Positions 7,951-16,250 of a stretch of 64,000 bases of DNA are shown here, one piece after another. The position numbers and the translations under genes are program-made. Source of the stretch: JBCCXZ01 sp965228005 (GTDB lineage Bacteria > Planctomycetota > Planctomycetia > Pirellulales > Lacipirellulaceae). The notes under the pieces are model-generated. The model had not been told where the DNA came from. It saw only the letters and a list, made by a program, of their open reading frames with translations, and made no database searches. The stretch spans positions 372,001-436,000 of the forward strand of contig CBDDGV010000003.1 of NCBI GenBank assembly GCA_965228005.1. Direction: 5' to 3'. Numbering within the stretch: the first letter of the stretch is position 1; every line of letters starts with the position of its first letter.

Positions 7951-8559
7951 ATGACGAAGCAATCCAGTTCTGCATCAACAGCCCTAGCCCTACTGATCGC
8001 GGCCGCGACAGCAGTCCCGTCATCGGCCGGCGTGATCATCGAGGACTTCAGCAACTACACCTCTGGCGGCAATGTCGCCGCGTGGGCCGACTCAACGACC
8101 ACCTTCACGCCGGGCCCCACTGAATGGACTGTGGATGTTGCGGGCGGCGGTTTTGGCTTTCACTTCGACGACACGGGCAACCCCGGCGTGGGCATCGACA
8201 TCTCGGGCAAGAGCACTCTGGAGCTCGACGTGACTGTCAACTCGGGGGGTGAGTTCGGGACGACCGTGATCGTCGTGCTGCAAGACATCAACGGAGTGCA
8301 AGACGCCTACGACTTCGGTGCGCTCCTGGGGAACCTCCCCGCCGGCTTCAGCGGCACATTGAGCACGCCGCTGACCTTGCCCGGCAACTTCGACACCACC
8401 GGGCTGGACTTCTTTCAGCTCCAGGGCAACAGCTTTGCGACGAATTTCCCTGTTGCGTACAGCCTTACATTCGATGAGTTGCGAGTGGTACCGGAACCGG
8501 CGACCGGTGCTCTTCTTGGATTAGGTGCCTTGCTGGCTGTACGCCGGAGGAGGCCCTGA
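7951..8559 (+). CDS. PEP-CTERM protein, single NYTxGGN module
   Basis: 202 residues. Signal peptide (TALALLIAAATAVPSSAG), one beta-rich module starting IEDFSNYTSGGNVAAWADS with the later signature GFGFHFDD, and a PEP-CTERM anchor (VPEPATGALLGLGALLAV, then RRRRP). The ATG was chosen because GGGGGGAG stands just upstream; the frame runs further left with no other site. The leader GAGTTCTAATGACG is nearly the same as that of the PEP-CTERM gene at 17841. The module also occurs in the next gene and at the front of the GH99-like enzyme, so a carbohydrate-binding role is likely but unproven. Exported and probably sorted by an exosortase not present here. Confidence 0.85.
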   Translation: MTKQSSSASTALALLIAAATAVPSSAGVIIEDFSNYTSGGNVAAWADSTTTFTPGPTEWTVDVAGGGFGFHFDDTGNPGVGIDISGKSTLELDVTVNSGGEFGTTVIVVLQDINGVQDAYDFGALLGNLPAGFSGTLSTPLTLPGNFDTTGLDFFQLQGNSFATNFPVAYSLTFDELRVVPEPATGALLGLGALLAVRRRRP

Positions 8560-8677
8560 GAGACTGCCCTGTGGCTTGAACACACAGAACAGAGTCACTG
8601 CCGCCACAGACGCCGGCAACGCGAGATACTAATCTGAATCTTATCAACGACCAATGTTTCGGAAGGGAGCATCTCTG

Positions 8678-10006
8678 ATGAGCAGCCTTCGATATGCCTG
8701 GATCCTGGCGTTAATGGTGGGGTCGTTCTCACTGAACAACATCGCTAACGGTCAGATCACAATACTGGACTTCGACAACTACACGACGGGCGGGAATGTG
8801 GCGGCGTGGGCCGACCCGGGCGTCACCTTCACATCGGACCCGACGAACTGGACTGTCGACGTGCCCGCCGGCTTGGGCTTCGGATTCCACTTCGATGACA
8901 TAGCCGACCCCCCCGGGGGAGGGCTCTTCGATATATCCTCCGAGACAACTCTAGAACTGGACTACACCGTGAATTCGGGTGGGGCCGGAGGCACTCAGGT
9001 CCTCGTTGTCCTTGAGGACTTTTTTGGTAATCAGAGCATCTACTCGGCCCCCGCGGTGGGAACGGGCAACCAACTCTTCTCGATCCCTCTCGCTTCCCCA
9101 ACGGGAACCAACGGGACGCCCGCAGACCTGACAGACCTCAACTTGATCCAGCTGCAGGGCAACAGTTTCCCCTCCCCGGCATCGGGCTACAGCATCACGT
9201 TCAACGATTTGTCGGCGACGACGCCTGCCCCGCCTGATCCGACAGTCGTGTACGACTTCAACGGCATTGGTCTGGCCGGCGCTTTCAGCGGTTGGGATGC
9301 GAGCAATGGCGGGGCGGTGACCATCGGCCCGGACTCCTTGAATATCCAGGCTGATGGTTTCGGAAGCGGGTTCGCCGCCACCGCACCTGCCCTTGACGCT
9401 ACCGGCAACACGCATGTTGAGCTGGATCTGACCGTTAACTCTACAGACGGCCCGGTCAATGCCATCGTGCTGCTGGAGGACGCCGACGGCACTCAGAACG
9501 TTTTCCGTTGGTTCGATCTCGACGCGGGTAACCACTTGCTGAGCTTCCGCCTTGAGACCATCACGAACGCCGACGCCGCCGAGACCCCGAACGGCATCGA
9601 TTCTGCCAACAGTTGGCAGGGGATCTTCAACGACTCCACGCCGGGCGACTTGACCGACAACGACGTGCTCGACCTGGCGAACATCAATTTCTTCCAGATC
9701 CAAATCGACCCTCAGCAGGGGGCGCCCGACAACAGCTACGACGTGGACTTCAACAATATCCGCGTCAAGAACATCCCGGGAGGGTTCGACACGGACGAAG
9801 ACTCTGATGTTCGAGACCTGCTGGTGTGGCAACGCGGCCTAACTCCTAACAACGGCAGTGCAGCCGACCTGATGGAGTGGCGAGACAACTTCGGCAATGG
9901 CGAAGCGATCGCATCGCCAGTCAGTGCCGTGCCTGAGCCCGGTTCGGCGGCTTTGGCCTGCATTCTCGCGGCAACACTGGTGTCTCTGCGGCGGCGGTCT
10001 AGCTGA
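8678..10006 (+). CDS. PEP-CTERM protein with two beta-rich modules and a dockerin-like repeat
   Basis: 442 residues from the second in-frame ATG, which has GGAAGGGAG eight bases upstream; the ATG at 8654 lacks a site. A signal peptide ends near NIANGQ. Module 1 (LDFDNYTTGGNVAAWADPG) is a close relative of the preceding gene's module. Module 2 (YDFNGIGLAGAFSGWDASNG) is a diverged copy. A short dockerin-like stretch (DTDEDSDVRDLLVWQRGL) precedes the PEP-CTERM anchor (VPEPGSAALACILAATLVSL, RRRSS). No catalytic motif is seen; likely a surface carbohydrate-binding protein. Confidence 0.83.
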   Translation: MSSLRYAWILALMVGSFSLNNIANGQITILDFDNYTTGGNVAAWADPGVTFTSDPTNWTVDVPAGLGFGFHFDDIADPPGGGLFDISSETTLELDYTVNSGGAGGTQVLVVLEDFFGNQSIYSAPAVGTGNQLFSIPLASPTGTNGTPADLTDLNLIQLQGNSFPSPASGYSITFNDLSATTPAPPDPTVVYDFNGIGLAGAFSGWDASNGGAVTIGPDSLNIQADGFGSGFAATAPALDATGNTHVELDLTVNSTDGPVNAIVLLEDADGTQNVFRWFDLDAGNHLLSFRLETITNADAAETPNGIDSANSWQGIFNDSTPGDLTDNDVLDLANINFFQIQIDPQQGAPDNSYDVDFNNIRVKNIPGGFDTDEDSDVRDLLVWQRGLTPNNGSAADLMEWRDNFGNGEAIASPVSAVPEPGSAALACILAATLVSLRRRSS

Positions 10007-10024
10007 GCTTTGCTTGTGGGCAGC

Positions 10025-10059
10025 ACCGCGTGCCCCTCGTTCATCGCGGGGCGCGCGGT
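10025..10059 (+). terminator. GC-rich hairpin between PEP-CTERM and DUF1559 genes
   Basis: Arms ACCGCGTGCCCC and GGGGCGCGCGGT form 12 base pairs (one G-U) around an 11-base loop, 19 bases after the PEP-CTERM stop. There is no U-tract, so it could be a weak terminator, an mRNA-stabilising end or a processing site. Confidence 0.35.
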
Positions 10060-10124
10060 CGCAACCCCACCAGCTTCCCCTCTATTGCGGCAGGGTGATC
10101 TGGTTTAACTCACGGAGTATGGAG

Positions 10125-11201
10125 ATGTCCCACCCCTCACTGACGCCGAGTTGGATCGTCCGTACCCGCCGACTGCATCGCGGCTTTACTCTTGTTGAGT
10201 TGCTGGTGGTCATCGCGATCATCGGAGTCTTAGTCGCCCTCCTTCTGCCGGCAATCCAGTCGGCGCGCGAAGCGGCTCGCCGGATCAGCTGCGGTAACAA
10301 CTTGAAGAACCTCGCACTGGCCGCGTTGAATCACCACAACCAGAAAGAGCACTTCCCGGTGAGCTACGGTGCGTTCACCGTCGCCGAGCCAGGGAGCGGT
10401 GTCGGGTGGATCCTGGAAACGCTGCCGCAGCTTGAGCAGCAGCAGCTGTGGGATCGTTTCAAGACGGGGGGCGCCTACGACGGCCTCTTTTTTACGAATG
10501 CCGGGGCCAGGGCATCAGAAGGGGCTAGCGCGGGGCTGGGTTCTTTCCAGAACGGCGTCTCCGTACCCGAGTTGATGGCGACCCAGCTATCGGTGTTGCA
10601 GTGCCCTTCCGACCCAACTACGCAAGAGCTGAGCACAGACCAATTCCAGTGGTTCCGCACGCCCGTCGCGTTGACCAACTACAAGGGGGTGCTCGGTGAC
10701 ACATGGCTGGGGCAGTCCTACGGGTCCTTGTTCAACAACGACGAGTCGGGGTACCCGAGCGGAATCTACGACGAACCGCCGCCCGACTACGTGCCGAACG
10801 ACGACCGCGACTGCCACCACAACACCCGGTGCCGCGGGATCTTCTTCCGCCAGACTTTCCAAGACCCGATCCGTATCGCCGAAGTCACCGACGGCACGAG
10901 CAACACGTTTATGATCGGCGAGGACCTCCCCGAGTACAACAAACACTCGGCCGCCTTTTACTCCAACGGTGACTGGAGTAGCTGCAATATACCGTTGAAC
11001 TCATTGATCAACTTGCCCGCCGATACGCTCGACCTGGGATTCTGGTGGGAGCAGCAGAGTTTTCGCAGCCGGCACCCTGGCGGAGCGCAGTTCGCGCTGG
11101 TCGATGGGTCGGTGCGGTACGTGTCGGAGGATATTAACCTCGAGCTCTACCGCACGAGTTGTACTCGCAACGGCGGCGAAGTCGTCGGCGACGGAATTTG
11201 A
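10125..11201 (+). CDS. DUF1559 prepilin-like (type II pseudopilin N-terminus) protein
   Basis: 358 residues. Type IV prepilin-like N-terminus RGFTLVELLVVIAIIGVL after a short leader, cleaved and methylated by PilD in the family. LLLPAIQSAREAARR follows, then the DUF1559 globular domain with the terminal block HPGGAQFALVDGSVRY. The ATG after GGAG (7-base spacing) is preferred over one two codons earlier. Planctomycetes carry dozens of these; their job is unsettled, perhaps a surface or secretion fibre. A small lipoprotein gene follows directly, as with the other two DUF1559 genes here. Confidence 0.92.
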   Translation: MSHPSLTPSWIVRTRRLHRGFTLVELLVVIAIIGVLVALLLPAIQSAREAARRISCGNNLKNLALAALNHHNQKEHFPVSYGAFTVAEPGSGVGWILETLPQLEQQQLWDRFKTGGAYDGLFFTNAGARASEGASAGLGSFQNGVSVPELMATQLSVLQCPSDPTTQELSTDQFQWFRTPVALTNYKGVLGDTWLGQSYGSLFNNDESGYPSGIYDEPPPDYVPNDDRDCHHNTRCRGIFFRQTFQDPIRIAEVTDGTSNTFMIGEDLPEYNKHSAAFYSNGDWSSCNIPLNSLINLPADTLDLGFWWEQQSFRSRHPGGAQFALVDGSVRYVSEDINLELYRTSCTRNGGEVVGDGI

Positions 11202-11244
11202 GACTAGTCTCGGAGTTGGGCTACGCATTAGGCGGGGCTACCTG

Positions 11245-11733
11245 GTGAATCACTTCAAGCCACGACAGATCAAAGCCACAGCGACAAGGACACTCTGGAC
11301 TGTGATCCCTGTCGCGGCCGCGGCTTTGATGCTGACAGGGTGCGGAAACGGGCTCGCTCAGGTCGATGGACTGGTAACTCTCGACGGAGAGCCTCTCCGG
11401 GGAGTTGACGGCGTGCGCGGCACGGTGTTCTTTCAGCCGGTGTCTGGCGGCGGCGCGTCAGCGGCAGGGCTGGTTGACGGCGAGGGCAGGTACCGTGTGT
11501 CTACTGGATCCCGGCAAGGTGTCATTCCTGGTGAGTACTACATCACCTGCTCCGCCTCACAGCTGATTCAGCCCCGCGAAGAGGGAGCCTCCCCGATAGG
11601 ACGTCGGATCACAGACGCCAAGTATGCAAACGCAAAGACATCGGGTTTTCAGGTAACCGTAGAACCCGGCAGCAACACATTCGACTTAGAACTGACCGGA
11701 CCACCGAAGAACGCGGAGAGACGGCGGAGGTAA
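11245..11733 (+). CDS. Small lipoprotein with carboxypeptidase-regulatory-like fold
   Basis: 162 residues from a GTG. N-terminal Lys/Arg region, hydrophobic stretch, lipobox LMLTGCG. The mature part (QVDGLVTLDGEPLRGVDGV, GRYRVST, GVIPGEYYITCSA) looks like the single beta-sandwich found in planctomycete lipoproteins paired with DUF1559 genes. The start is uncertain: earlier in-frame codons overlap the DUF1559 gene, while this one follows a GGCGGGG stretch. Probably periplasmic or outer-membrane; exact role unknown. Confidence 0.75.
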   Translation: MNHFKPRQIKATATRTLWTVIPVAAAALMLTGCGNGLAQVDGLVTLDGEPLRGVDGVRGTVFFQPVSGGGASAAGLVDGEGRYRVSTGSRQGVIPGEYYITCSASQLIQPREEGASPIGRRITDAKYANAKTSGFQVTVEPGSNTFDLELTGPPKNAERRRR

Positions 11734-11809
11734 CCCCGGGGCAGCAGCAACAGCCTGTTTCGAACGCACAACCGCACTGCTCCGGACGTACTAATCGCAA
11801 GCGGAACTT

Positions 11810-13774
11810 ATGATGAAGAAACGACATGCCATCCTTGCCACGATCCAGGCTTTCCTGCTTGGGGCAGCGATCTGCTTGCCTGCTACTGTGCGCGGGCAGG
11901 TGACGATCGAGGACTTCAACAACTACACCACCGGCGGCAACGTCTTCTCGTTTTCAGACCCGGCGGCGGTCATTACCCCGGGGCCGGATAGCTGGACAGT
12001 CGACCTCACGGGCGCCACGCGGTCGGACTACTTCGGGTTCCACTTCGACACCCTCGGCGGGCTGGACGTCTCCGGTCAGGACACGCTGGCCTTGGACTTC
12101 ACGGTCAACCAGGGCGGCACTTCGGGCACTACTGCCATCGTTGTCTTGGAGGACGCCGGCGGCACGCAGAACGTTTACAGCAGCCCGGGCCTGGGCGTTG
12201 GCAACCACCAGTTCTCGATACCGCTGAACACCCCAACCGGCGGCGGCGGGGCCGACTTGTCGAACCTGTCGTTCTTCCAGGTGCAGGCTAACAGCTTCGG
12301 CCCCGGCGGCAGCAGCCCGTACAGCATCACCTTCAACGACCTCTCGGCCACGATCGCCAACCCCGGCCCGGCGGCGGTACCCAAAACCAATCCGATGCCG
12401 GTCTACATGCACTACATGCCGTGGTTTGAGACGCCGGCCACGCAGGGGCCGAACCAATGGGGCTTCCACTGGAAGCTGAACAACCAGAACCCCAACATCG
12501 TCGACGCCGAGGGCCGGCGGCAGATCGCGGCTCACTACTACCCGCTTATCGGTCCGTATGCCTCCAGCGACCCAGACGTCATCGAGTACCACCTGCTGCT
12601 GATGAAGTACGCCGGCGTCGACGGGGTGGTAGTCGACTGGTACGGCACGCAAGGCACCAACGGCGACATCAATGAGTTGCTGACCAACTCGAACGCCATC
12701 ATCGACGAGACCGACGACGTCGGTTTGGAGTTCGGCGTGGTCTTCGAGGACCGCTTCGCTGCGAACGTCGGGCAGTCGGCCACAAACATGGCTTACCTGC
12801 GAGACAACTACTTCAACCGGTCGAACTACATCCGCACCGGCGCCGGCGACGACCCGCTCGTGATGGTCTTCGGGCCGATCACTTGGGAGACCGAGGCCGA
12901 GTGGAACACGATCCTCGCGCAGGCCGGCGAACCCGTGGACCTGCTGACCCTCTGGAACGAGGCCGCCGACGTCGGCGCCAACGCCGACGGTGAGTTCCTC
13001 TGGCCGTTCGAGAACGAGGCGCTGGACGACTACCTCACCCGGATGGAGACCTACTACCGAGTGCGGGCCCAGCAGTTCGACACCGTCGGCGGCGTTGCCT
13101 ACCCGGGTTTTGACGACTTCTACGTTGAAGGCGGCGTGGGGCAAGTCGTCAACTTCGAAATCCCGCACGACAACGGGCAGACGCTCGCGGCGGTGTTTGA
13201 CCTAGTCGAGGAGTACGAGGCCGAAATGGACTTCCTCCAGCTCGCCACGTTCAACGACTTCGGCGAGGGCACGATCTTCGAGCCGACTGTGGAGACAGGC
13301 TTCGACTACCTCGTGCAGGTCCAGCAGTACACGGGCGTGCCCTACACCGAAGACGAGCTGCAGTTGATCTACCGCTTGTTCCGAGCACGGAAAGAGTTCG
13401 AGGGCGACGCTGCCAAGCAGACAATTTTGGACCAGGTGTTCAACGAGTTGCTCCAACTGGACGTCTCGGAGGCCGAGTCGCTGCTCGACTCGATCGACCC
13501 GCAGGGGGACTTCGACGGGGACGGTGACGCGGACCTCGGAGACCTTTTGCAGCTTCAGCGGCAGTTTGGCGAGACCGGCGTCTACCCGCTCGGCACGCTC
13601 GCGGCCGACGCGAACGCCGATAGCGTGGTCGACAACGACGACTTCATCATCTGGCAAAACGCCGCGATAGCGGGGACTACAGTTGCGGCGGTTTCGGTCG
13701 TGCCGGAACCCGCAAGCGCCCAGATCGTTCTGCTCGCTGCCGCGGCTGCGTCTCGCATCCGTTGGGGGCGATGA
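11810..13774 (+). CDS. GH99-like glycoside hydrolase with N-terminal NYTxGGN module, dockerin repeats and PEP-CTERM
   Basis: 654 residues. Signal peptide to about 30 (LLGAAICLPATVRG); an N-terminal module (IEDFNNYTTGGNVFSFSDPA) homologous to the two PEP-CTERM proteins upstream; then a (beta/alpha)8 domain, about 195-530, of the GH71/GH99 type (AHYYPLIGPYASSDPDVIEY, LLMKYAGVDGVVVDWYG, TFNDFGEGTIFEPT). GH99 members are endo-alpha-mannosidases/mannanases, but the match here is only at superfamily level. Two dockerin-like loops (DFDGDGDADLGDLLQLQRQF; ADANADSVVDNDDFIIWQ) and a PEP-CTERM tail (VPEPASAQIVLLAAAAA) close the protein. Secreted, surface-anchored hydrolase. Confidence 0.83.
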   Translation: MMKKRHAILATIQAFLLGAAICLPATVRGQVTIEDFNNYTTGGNVFSFSDPAAVITPGPDSWTVDLTGATRSDYFGFHFDTLGGLDVSGQDTLALDFTVNQGGTSGTTAIVVLEDAGGTQNVYSSPGLGVGNHQFSIPLNTPTGGGGADLSNLSFFQVQANSFGPGGSSPYSITFNDLSATIANPGPAAVPKTNPMPVYMHYMPWFETPATQGPNQWGFHWKLNNQNPNIVDAEGRRQIAAHYYPLIGPYASSDPDVIEYHLLLMKYAGVDGVVVDWYGTQGTNGDINELLTNSNAIIDETDDVGLEFGVVFEDRFAANVGQSATNMAYLRDNYFNRSNYIRTGAGDDPLVMVFGPITWETEAEWNTILAQAGEPVDLLTLWNEAADVGANADGEFLWPFENEALDDYLTRMETYYRVRAQQFDTVGGVAYPGFDDFYVEGGVGQVVNFEIPHDNGQTLAAVFDLVEEYEAEMDFLQLATFNDFGEGTIFEPTVETGFDYLVQVQQYTGVPYTEDELQLIYRLFRARKEFEGDAAKQTILDQVFNELLQLDVSEAESLLDSIDPQGDFDGDGDADLGDLLQLQRQFGETGVYPLGTLAADANADSVVDNDDFIIWQNAAIAGTTVAAVSVVPEPASAQIVLLAAAAASRIRWGR

Positions 13775-13843
13775 CCCAGCCTGCACACAGCTTTCTTGGA
13801 ACCCATAGTAAGAGTTCGACTTCTCATCTTGGAGGTTTGTCTA

Positions 13844-14566
13844 ATGAACCATTGCTCTCGCGTCTCACTTGCTTCGCTCCTTCTTTTCGGCTTGCTCTCT
13901 CTGAACCCGTCGACCGCTTCCGCATCAAAGATCCTGGTCGACTTCGGCGCCACGCCGACCGGCAGCCCGGACGTCAACGGCAACCACTGGAACCCTGTCA
14001 ACGGGCCCGTGAACGACGACCTTGTCGACGACTCCGGCGTGCCCACAATGATCGATCTCGATACCATTACCGGCTTCGCCTCCGGCAGCAACGGCGGCCT
14101 CACCAACCCCTCGCCGGCGCTCTTGGGAGACATTGCGATTGCTGATGCGACCCGTGATTATTGGTTCACGGCGAATTCGACAACCTCATTCGCCCTCCGC
14201 GATCTCGACCCCGCCAAGCGGTACGATCTGCGCGTGTTTGCGACCCGGACCACAAGCGACAGCGACCCGCGCAATACGGAGTACACCGTCACCGGCGGCG
14301 GCGGCCCTCTCGTTCAGGTGCTAGACACCTCGGGCCTCGGCAGCGGCTCGGGGGCCAACCCGTTTGGCAACGACGACACGATCCTCAGTTTTCCCGGTGT
14401 CACTCCGGACGCTTCCAACGAGATCACCGTCAGCTTCACCAACGGGCCACTGGGCATCTTTGGGTATATCGGCGTTCTGGAAATCAAGGAGATCCCCGAG
14501 CCGGCATCTATGGCACTCTGTCTGCCCGCCTTGCTACTTGGTTTGCGGCGGCGCAGGCAGGCCTAG
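13844..14566 (+). CDS. PEP-CTERM protein with NGNxWN module
   Basis: 240 residues; the ATG follows TTGGAGG by seven bases. Signal peptide (LASLLLFGLLSLNPSTASA), one beta-sandwich module (ILVDFGATPTG, VNGNHWNPVNG, YWFTANS, LRVFATRTT) and a PEP-CTERM anchor (IPEPASMALCLPALLLGL, RRRRQA). The same module forms the C-terminal half of the SGNH hydrolase encoded next, so the pair looks like a duplication of a binding domain. No catalytic residues recognised. Confidence 0.83.
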   Translation: MNHCSRVSLASLLLFGLLSLNPSTASASKILVDFGATPTGSPDVNGNHWNPVNGPVNDDLVDDSGVPTMIDLDTITGFASGSNGGLTNPSPALLGDIAIADATRDYWFTANSTTSFALRDLDPAKRYDLRVFATRTTSDSDPRNTEYTVTGGGGPLVQVLDTSGLGSGSGANPFGNDDTILSFPGVTPDASNEITVSFTNGPLGIFGYIGVLEIKEIPEPASMALCLPALLLGLRRRRQA

Positions 14567-14610
14567 GGCTTGGCACCGGCGTGTTTTTTCTCCCAGATTT
14601 CCCTCCATCG

Positions 14611-16089
14611 ATGAGCGCTGATATGTCTTTGCCTAAACTCTTCCTTACGCCCGCGTGTCTTGTTGTCGCGGCGCTGGCGTGCCCACTGCTACCGGTCGAA
14701 TCCGCCGTGGGGCAGGCCTTCCAGGGCGACATCAATCGTTGGACCGCCCAGGACGCGCTCGACCCGCCCGCTACGGGATCGATCCTGTTCACGGGCAGTT
14801 CGAGTATCCGTCGCTGGGAGCAGCTCGCACTGGACTTCTCAGACTACAAGATCATCCAGCGTGGCTTCGGCGGGTCGCAGTTTGACGACCTCAACGGTTT
14901 CGTGAACGACATCGTGCTGCCCTACAACCCGCGGGCGATCGTGGTCTGGGAAGGCACGAACGACTTGGCGGCAGGATCGGACGGCAACGAGGTGTTCGCT
15001 GATTACCAGCAGTTCACCAACACGGTGTTAACGGCTCAACCTGGGGTGGACATCTTTTACCTAGGCATCATGCCCACTCCCGGGCGCGAGGGGAACCTGC
15101 CCGAAGAGAACAGCGCAAACTCGCAGATCGCGGCGTTAGCCGGCACGAATCCGAAGCTGCACTACATCGATCTGCCCGCGGCTTTCGCAACGCTGAACCC
15201 CTACACGGGAGCCGACTTCCGCCGGCTTTTTGTTGATCCTATTCACCTGAACCGGCAGGGCTATGAATTCTGGACCAGCGTGATCCGGCCAGAGATAGAA
15301 GCCGTAGTGGCGCCAAACAAGGTATTCACCCCGAACGCCAACACGCCACAGCCTGGAAGCAAGGTCCTGTTCGACTTCGGCCCGAGCAACTCCGAAGACG
15401 GCGATCAGACCATCGGCCCCGACGGAAACGGCAATATTTGGAACAACTGGCACCCGGCCGAGGGCGGCGTCGCCGTCAACGCCGGGGAGCACATCGGCAA
15501 CCTGGTCGACACGGCCGGCGCCCCGACGGGAATCGACCTGACCATCACCGGCGGTTTCTTGACGAACGGCAAACTCAACGGCGGGCTCACTTCGCCCAAC
15601 CCAAGCCTGCTCGACGATCTCGCGGTGGAAACGGCCACGGTCGACTACTTCTTTAGCAGCGCCGACAACATCGGCGGCGGCGGCAACGACGACGTGCCGG
15701 GGGGCTTCATGCTGGACGGGCTCGACCCCAACCTGGCTTACAACTTCCGCTTCTTTGGCTCGCGTACGACGGGAGCCACCCGGGTGACCGAGTACCTGGT
15801 GACCGGTGCGAACAGCCAGGCGGCGACACTGCAGACCTCCGGCACTGGAAGTGGTTCGGTTGCAAACCCCACCGGCAACGACGATGGTTTTGCGGTTGTC
15901 GAAGGCATCCGTCCCGACGAGTTCGGGCAGATCTTCGTCGACCTGACTTTGATCCAGGGCGCCTTTGCCTACGTCAACGCGATGGAGGTAACTGTGGCGG
16001 TCCCCGAGCCCGGCTCGGCCAGCACCGCCGTGATCTCGGTGCTGGTCACGGTCGGCGCCCGCAAACGAAGCAAGCGTCCGGCCCAATAG
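14611..16089 (+). CDS. SGNH/GDSL hydrolase with C-terminal NGNxWN module and PEP-CTERM
   Basis: 492 residues. After a signal peptide, the SGNH domain (about 30-225) shows all blocks: block I FTGSSSIRRWE (nucleophile Ser), block II RGFGGSQ, block III VWEGTNDLA, and block V DPIHLNRQGYEFW (Asp and His). Such enzymes usually deacetylate or de-esterify polysaccharides. The second half repeats the module of the preceding PEP-CTERM protein (VLFDFGPSNSEDG, GNGNIWNNWHPA). The tail is VPEPGSASTAVISVLVTV, then KRSKR. The start is either this ATG or one four codons later; neither has a clear ribosome-binding site. Confidence 0.88.
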   Translation: MSADMSLPKLFLTPACLVVAALACPLLPVESAVGQAFQGDINRWTAQDALDPPATGSILFTGSSSIRRWEQLALDFSDYKIIQRGFGGSQFDDLNGFVNDIVLPYNPRAIVVWEGTNDLAAGSDGNEVFADYQQFTNTVLTAQPGVDIFYLGIMPTPGREGNLPEENSANSQIAALAGTNPKLHYIDLPAAFATLNPYTGADFRRLFVDPIHLNRQGYEFWTSVIRPEIEAVVAPNKVFTPNANTPQPGSKVLFDFGPSNSEDGDQTIGPDGNGNIWNNWHPAEGGVAVNAGEHIGNLVDTAGAPTGIDLTITGGFLTNGKLNGGLTSPNPSLLDDLAVETATVDYFFSSADNIGGGGNDDVPGGFMLDGLDPNLAYNFRFFGSRTTGATRVTEYLVTGANSQAATLQTSGTGSGSVANPTGNDDGFAVVEGIRPDEFGQIFVDLTLIQGAFAYVNAMEVTVAVPEPGSASTAVISVLVTVGARKRSKRPAQ

Positions 16090-16250
16090 CATCTTCCGGC
16101 AGCGGCGTGCTAGCCCGCGGTCCCCGACTGCTGATATCCGATTCCAACAGCCAACCCCGCGAATTATGATGATCCGGCGGCCGCCATCCCCTGCACACAA
16201 CGGCCGCTCTCTTCTCTGCGCTTGGGAAGGCTCGCACCCACCGGATCGTC

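Noticed and set aside
8951..9832. 293-codon leftward frame opposite a PEP-CTERM gene
   Set aside because: Mirror of the coding frame; no homology-like features.
11954..13168. 404-codon leftward frame opposite the GH99-like gene
   Set aside because: Antisense shadow of a high-GC gene; its translation is low-complexity Val/Asp/Gly/Arg-rich with no domain, while the forward frame has clear signal peptide, hydrolase and PEP-CTERM.
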